64,000 nt of DNA from assembly GCA_011525845.1 (NCBI GenBank), contig WYBP01000020.1, positions 124,001-188,000 on the forward strand, given 5' to 3'. Of the stretch, positions 61,019 through 64,000 are shown piece by piece. The stretch comes from Gemmatimonadaceae bacterium. GTDB lineage: Bacteria > Gemmatimonadota > Gemmatimonadetes > Gemmatimonadales > Gemmatimonadaceae. A program made the position numbers and the translations under genes. The notes under the pieces are model-generated. The model saw only the letters and a program-made list of their open reading frames with translations. It had not been told where the DNA came from and made no database searches. The first letter of the stretch is position 1; each line of letters begins with the position of its first letter.

Positions 61019-62002
61019 CTACCACGCCGCGAGCCGGCGCGCCGCCAGCACGATGTCGTCCGTCTGCGGGAGCACGAAGTCCTCGAGCGCCGGTGCGTAG
61101 GGGAGCGGGATGTCGTGCGCCGTCACGCGGAGCACCGGCGCGTCGAGGTGCGCGAAGCAGCTCTCGTTGATCCGCGCCGTGATCTCGCCGGCGATGCCGC
61201 CCGTTCGCGTGTCCTCGTGCACGACCAGCACGCGATTCGTCTTGCGCACCGTGGCGAAGATCGCCTCGTCGTCCAGCGGGCTCAGCGTGCGGAGGTCGAT
61301 CACCTCCACCGAGAGCCCGTCCTCCGCGGCGAGCCGCTGCGCGGCCTCCAGCGCCTTGTGCACCGTCGCCGCGTACGTGATGATCGAGAGGTCCGTCCCC
61401 TCGCGCGCCGTGCGGGCCTTGCCGATCGGCACCACGTGGTCGCCGGCGGGCATCACGCCCTTGATGCGGCGGTAGAGGTACTTGTGCTCGAAGAAGAGCA
61501 CGCAGTCGTCGTCGCGGATGGCGGCCTTCATGAGACCCTTCGCGTCCTCGGCCGTCGCGGGATAGACGACCTTGAGCCCCGGCGTGTGGATGAACCCCGC
61601 CTCCGGGTTCTGCGAATGGAACGGGCCGCCGCGCACGTACCCGCCACTCGGCCCGCGCACCACCATCGGGCAGGGGAGGAAGGCGCGGTAGCGAGCGGTG
61701 GCGACGTAGTTGGTGAGCATGTCGTACGCGTTCGCGATGAAGTCGATGAACTGCATCTCGACCACCGGCCGCATCCCCATGTGCCCCGCCCCGGCGGCCG
61801 CGCCCACGATCGCGATCTCCGAGATCGGGGTGTCGATCACGCGCTGCTCCCCGTACCGGGCGAGCAGACCCTCGGTGACCTTGAACGCGCCGCCGAACGC
61901 GCCGATGTCCTCCCCCATCATGAAGACGTTCTCGTCGCGCGCCATCTCCTCGTCGAGCGCCTCGCGGATGGCCTCGAGGTAGGTGATCTCGGTGCCGGCC
62001 AT
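61019..62002 (-). CDS. 2-oxoacid dehydrogenase E1 beta subunit, branched-chain type
   Basis: 327-residue transketolase-fold beta subunit: ITYLEAIREALDEEMARDENVFMMGEDIG, RVIDTPISEIAIVGAAAGAG, the HSQNPEAGFIHTPGLKVVYPAT region and FFEHKYLYR, features of branched-chain E1 beta. Together with E1 alpha it decarboxylates the 2-oxoacid using thiamine diphosphate. ATG 62002 shares a base with the E1 alpha stop (TGATG). The frame upstream is a shadow. Confidence 0.93.
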   Translation of the reverse strand: MAGTEITYLEAIREALDEEMARDENVFMMGEDIGAFGGAFKVTEGLLARYGEQRVIDTPISEIAIVGAAAGAGHMGMRPVVEMQFIDFIANAYDMLTNYVATARYRAFLPCPMVVRGPSGGYVRGGPFHSQNPEAGFIHTPGLKVVYPATAEDAKGLMKAAIRDDDCVLFFEHKYLYRRIKGVMPAGDHVVPIGKARTAREGTDLSIITYAATVHKALEAAQRLAAEDGLSVEVIDLRTLSPLDDEAIFATVRKTNRVLVVHEDTRTGGIAGEITARINESCFAHLDAPVLRVTAHDIPLPYAPALEDFVLPQTDDIVLAARRLAAW

Positions 62003-63132
62003 CAGCGGGTCTCCTGCTTGGATGCGTCCCAGGTGCCCCATCCCTCGGCGCGCTCGCGGCCGAGCCCGGAGACATCGGCGCCCTCGCGGTACCAGAGCGG
62101 TCGCTCGGCGGGCGGGTCCGCGTAGACGCCGAGGAGCGCATCGTGCGGGTGCGGCATCGGGGACGCCTCGGCGGCGTCGGTGGCCGCGTCCACCTCGCGC
62201 ACCACGCGCGCGTCGATCGCATCGAGGGCGGACTGCTCCACCTTCTCGCGGTCGAGGAGCACGCGCACGTAGCGGTCGATCGGGTCGTTCTCCGCGGCCC
62301 AGCGCTCGATCTCCGCGGGGGGCTGGTACGACTGGTTGTCGTGCTCGGCGTGCCCCTTCCGGCGGTAGGTCATGAACTCGAGGAGCGAGACGCCCTCGCC
62401 GGCGCGCGCGCGGTCCACCGCGCGCTTGGTGCAATCGTAGACCGCGAGCACGTCGTTCCCGTCCACCTGCTCGCCGTAGACGCCATAGCCGATCGCCTTG
62501 TCCACGAACTGCGCGGCGGCGGTCTGCTTGGAGGTCGGCGTGGAGTACGCCCACCCGTTGTTCTCGACGATGACGACGAGCGGGAGCCCCTGCACCGCCG
62601 CGAAGTTGATCCCCTCGTGGAAGGCGCCGGTGCTGGTCGCACCGTCCCCTACATACACGAGCCCCACGCGGTCCTCGCCGCGCATCTTGAACGTCATCGT
62701 GACCCCCGCCATCACGGGCACCATGTCGCCGAGCGGGGAGATCTGGCCGATGAATCCGCGGTCGGTGTCGCCGAAGTGGATGTTGAGCTCGCGGCCGCGC
62801 GTGGGGGAGTCGCCGCGGGCCATGTACTGCTTGAGGATCTCCAGCGGCGTCGCGCCCTTCACGAGCATCGAGCCGAGGTTCCGGATGAGCGGGGAGAGGA
62901 TGTCGCGGCGCTCGAGCGCGAAGGCGGAGCCGACCGCGTCGGCCTCCTGCCCGAGGGAGCGGAAGAGCCCGCCCACGACCTTGGTCTGCCGGTAGAGCGC
63001 GACGAGCCGCTCCTCGAGGGTGCGCGTGAGGCGCATCCAGTAGTAGAGGCCGAGCTTCCGTTCGAGGTCGAGCAACTCCCCCAGGTGTGGACTGCCCGGG
63101 CCTTCAGCGGCCCGGCGACGGCGTGGGGGCAT
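62002..63132 (-). CDS. 2-oxoacid dehydrogenase E1 alpha subunit, branched-chain type
   Basis: 376-residue thiamine diphosphate subunit: YRQTKVVGGLFRSLGQEADAVG, RGRELNIHFGD, the TPP/Mg motif GDGATSTGAFHEGINFAAV ending ENNGWAYST, and YRRKGHAEHDNQSYQPP (phosphorylation-loop region). ATG 63132 overlaps the preceding small gene by one base. The arrangement E1 alpha, E1 beta, membrane protein, E2 is unusual because of the inserted gene. Confidence 0.94.
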   Translation of the reverse strand: MPPRRRRAAEGPGSPHLGELLDLERKLGLYYWMRLTRTLEERLVALYRQTKVVGGLFRSLGQEADAVGSAFALERRDILSPLIRNLGSMLVKGATPLEILKQYMARGDSPTRGRELNIHFGDTDRGFIGQISPLGDMVPVMAGVTMTFKMRGEDRVGLVYVGDGATSTGAFHEGINFAAVQGLPLVVIVENNGWAYSTPTSKQTAAAQFVDKAIGYGVYGEQVDGNDVLAVYDCTKRAVDRARAGEGVSLLEFMTYRRKGHAEHDNQSYQPPAEIERWAAENDPIDRYVRVLLDREKVEQSALDAIDARVVREVDAATDAAEASPMPHPHDALLGVYADPPAERPLWYREGADVSGLGRERAEGWGTWDASKQETR

Positions 63133-63443
63133 CAGTAGGATGGCGCGAACGTGTGCGCGGGATCGACCTGGGTGTGGAGCTGCACGAAGAACTTCTTGAT
63201 GTTCCGGTCGAGGCGGCTCTCCCCCGGCTGGTCCGAGGCGGCCTCGACGAAGGTGTAGTGCCCGCCCTCCATCCGCACCGTGACCTCGAGCGTCGCGGTC
63301 ACGTCCGGGGTGCCGACGACGCCCTGGTAGGTGCGCGTGCGCGCGCCCTCACCGGTGGGGCGGAGGCCGATGGTCGGGAAGAAGGCGTCCGCCGTCGCGA
63401 GGACGGCGTCGGGGTGGAGGGAGGTGCGGTGGAAGTGGCGCAT
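63132..63443 (-). CDS. Small conserved hypothetical protein, 103 residues
   Basis: ATG 63443 (the frame also allows TTG 63446) gives MRHFHRTSLHPDAVLATADAF, with alternating strands (RTYQGVVG, TATLEVTVRMEGGHYTFVEA) and a C-terminal helix (RLDNIKKFF-like RNIKKFFVQLH). No family is recognised; no signal peptide. It lies directly before E1 alpha in the operon. Confidence 0.65.
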   Translation of the reverse strand: MRHFHRTSLHPDAVLATADAFFPTIGLRPTGEGARTRTYQGVVGTPDVTATLEVTVRMEGGHYTFVEAASDQPGESRLDRNIKKFFVQLHTQVDPAHTFAPSY

Positions 63444-63482
63444 CAAGGGGGCTCGAGTGGGGGATCGGTCGTGCGCGCCGGC

Positions 63483-63911
63483 TCAGTCGCCGGGCGGGGC
63501 TTCGTTGCGGACGGTCTGCCGCCAGTCCAGCGTGCGCTGCAGCGCCTGCGTGGAATCGCGGCGGAACTGGATGCCCATCGCCCAGTCGCCGGCGGTCACG
63601 AAGGTGAGCGTCGCGCGGTAGGTGCCGACCTCGGGCCCGTAGGTGAAGCCGTTCCACGAGGTCTTGCGGTCGGCGTTGGTGGCGAAGATGCGCCCCTCGC
63701 CGTGCGCGATCGGCTCCTGCGTCTTCTTGTCACGCACCACGACCGTGTAGGTGATCCGCTCGAGCGCGCGCGGCGGCATCACGTCCGCCGTGACGCGCAG
63801 CTCGAAGTCGTCCGTCCAGAGCCGGACCACCCCTTCGTCCGGGGGCGGACCGCAGCTCACGCCGGCGACGAACAGCATCGCGAGCGCGAGGAGGTGCCGG
63901 CGAGTGGTCAT
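63483..63911 (-). CDS. Predicted lipoprotein, FixH/YtkA-like
   Basis: The 142-residue protein has a lipobox (FVAGVSC) and an immunoglobulin-like beta domain (LWTDDFELRVTADVMPP, YTVVVRDKKTQEPIAHGEGR, GTYRATLTFVTAGDWAMGIQF). This pattern resembles FixH/YtkA domains, which occur with cytochrome oxidase assembly genes, but the match is by impression. ATG 63911 overlaps the upstream partial gene as TGATG. Confidence 0.6.
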   Translation of the reverse strand: MTTRRHLLALAMLFVAGVSCGPPPDEGVVRLWTDDFELRVTADVMPPRALERITYTVVVRDKKTQEPIAHGEGRIFATNADRKTSWNGFTYGPEVGTYRATLTFVTAGDWAMGIQFRRDSTQALQRTLDWRQTVRNEAPPGD

Positions 63912-64000
63912 CAGCGATCGTCCTCGACTTCGTGGTGGGTGACCGGCGCCTCGCCCATCAGGTGCCGCAGCGTGTTCTTGAGCTTGGTCTGCTGGATGAA
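63911..64000 (-). CDS. Partial gene, C-terminal 29 residues only
   Basis: The frame is open from the window edge to the stop at 63911-63913 and ends LKNTLRHLMGEAPVTHHEVEDD-R. The stop overlaps the next start (TGATG), so it is the upstream member of that operon. Too little is present to name it. Confidence 0.7.
   Translation of the reverse strand, partial: FIQQTKLKNTLRHLMGEAPVTHHEVEDDR

Overview
This 64 kb window is chromosomal core DNA from a high-GC, double-membraned bacterium. I infer Gemmatimonadota from the gene content and arrangement: TolQ/R/A/B-Pal-CpoB next to tatC and lptD, many Asp/Ser/Thr-rich outer-membrane and lipoproteins, and very large TPR proteins. No 16S gene or other decisive marker is present, so the phylum is a judgement. 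I count 65 protein-coding genes, the first and last cut by the window edges. All lie on the minus strand. The only plus-strand gene is a tRNA-Leu(CAG). Genes are tightly packed: more than a dozen junctions are 4-base ATGA/GTGA overlaps or 1-base TGATG overlaps, many starts are GTG, and no gap reaches 300 bases. I see no phage, transposon, CRISPR array or foreign-looking island.

Layout in transcription order (right to left). 64000-56400: a partial gene, a small lipoprotein, a branched-chain-type 2-oxoacid dehydrogenase (E1 alpha, E1 beta, E2) with small unknown proteins, a PHP phosphatase, a pteridine-reductase-like SDR and an unusual Rossmann/cysteine protein. 56400-49600: exported amidohydrolase, thioredoxin reductase, metallo-hydrolase, lipoprotein with its own promoter, aspartase, Rrf2/IscR-type regulator, hypothetical. 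49530-45900: tRNA-Leu (plus strand), then smpB, amidase, pyrD and pyrF. 45900-42270: ribosomal operon rpmJ-rpsM-rpsK-rpsD-rpoA-rplQ-rpmB, closed by a clear terminator.

42250-25200: a long chain of nucleotide-sugar genes: gmd-rmd (GDP-D-rhamnose), carB, wbpD-wbpB-wbpE-wbpA (UDP-2,3-diacetamido-glucuronate), then ugd and a UDP-xylose synthase. Next come bamD, nadD, secA and radC. No glycosyltransferase, flippase or polymerase is present, so this block makes activated sugars for envelope polysaccharide assembled elsewhere. 25100-18200: rel, a small membrane protein, uvrB, tsaE-tsaB-rimI and ssb. 18000-10300: LysM protein, sugar epimerase, complete Tol-Pal system, tatC. 10345-1750: lptD coupled to the histidine-degradation genes hutH-hutU-(radical SAM)-hutI. 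1676-1: a large TPR protein with a Pro-rich tandem repeat.

The most unusual signals are a dispersed heptamer DNA repeat (consensus [A/C]CA[C/T]CTC) at four gene junctions, forming long inverted repeats at two of them; a radical SAM enzyme inside the hut cluster; the complete but glycosyltransferase-free wbpABDE set with carB embedded; and the Rossmann/Cys protein next to an SDR whose catalytic Tyr is replaced by His.
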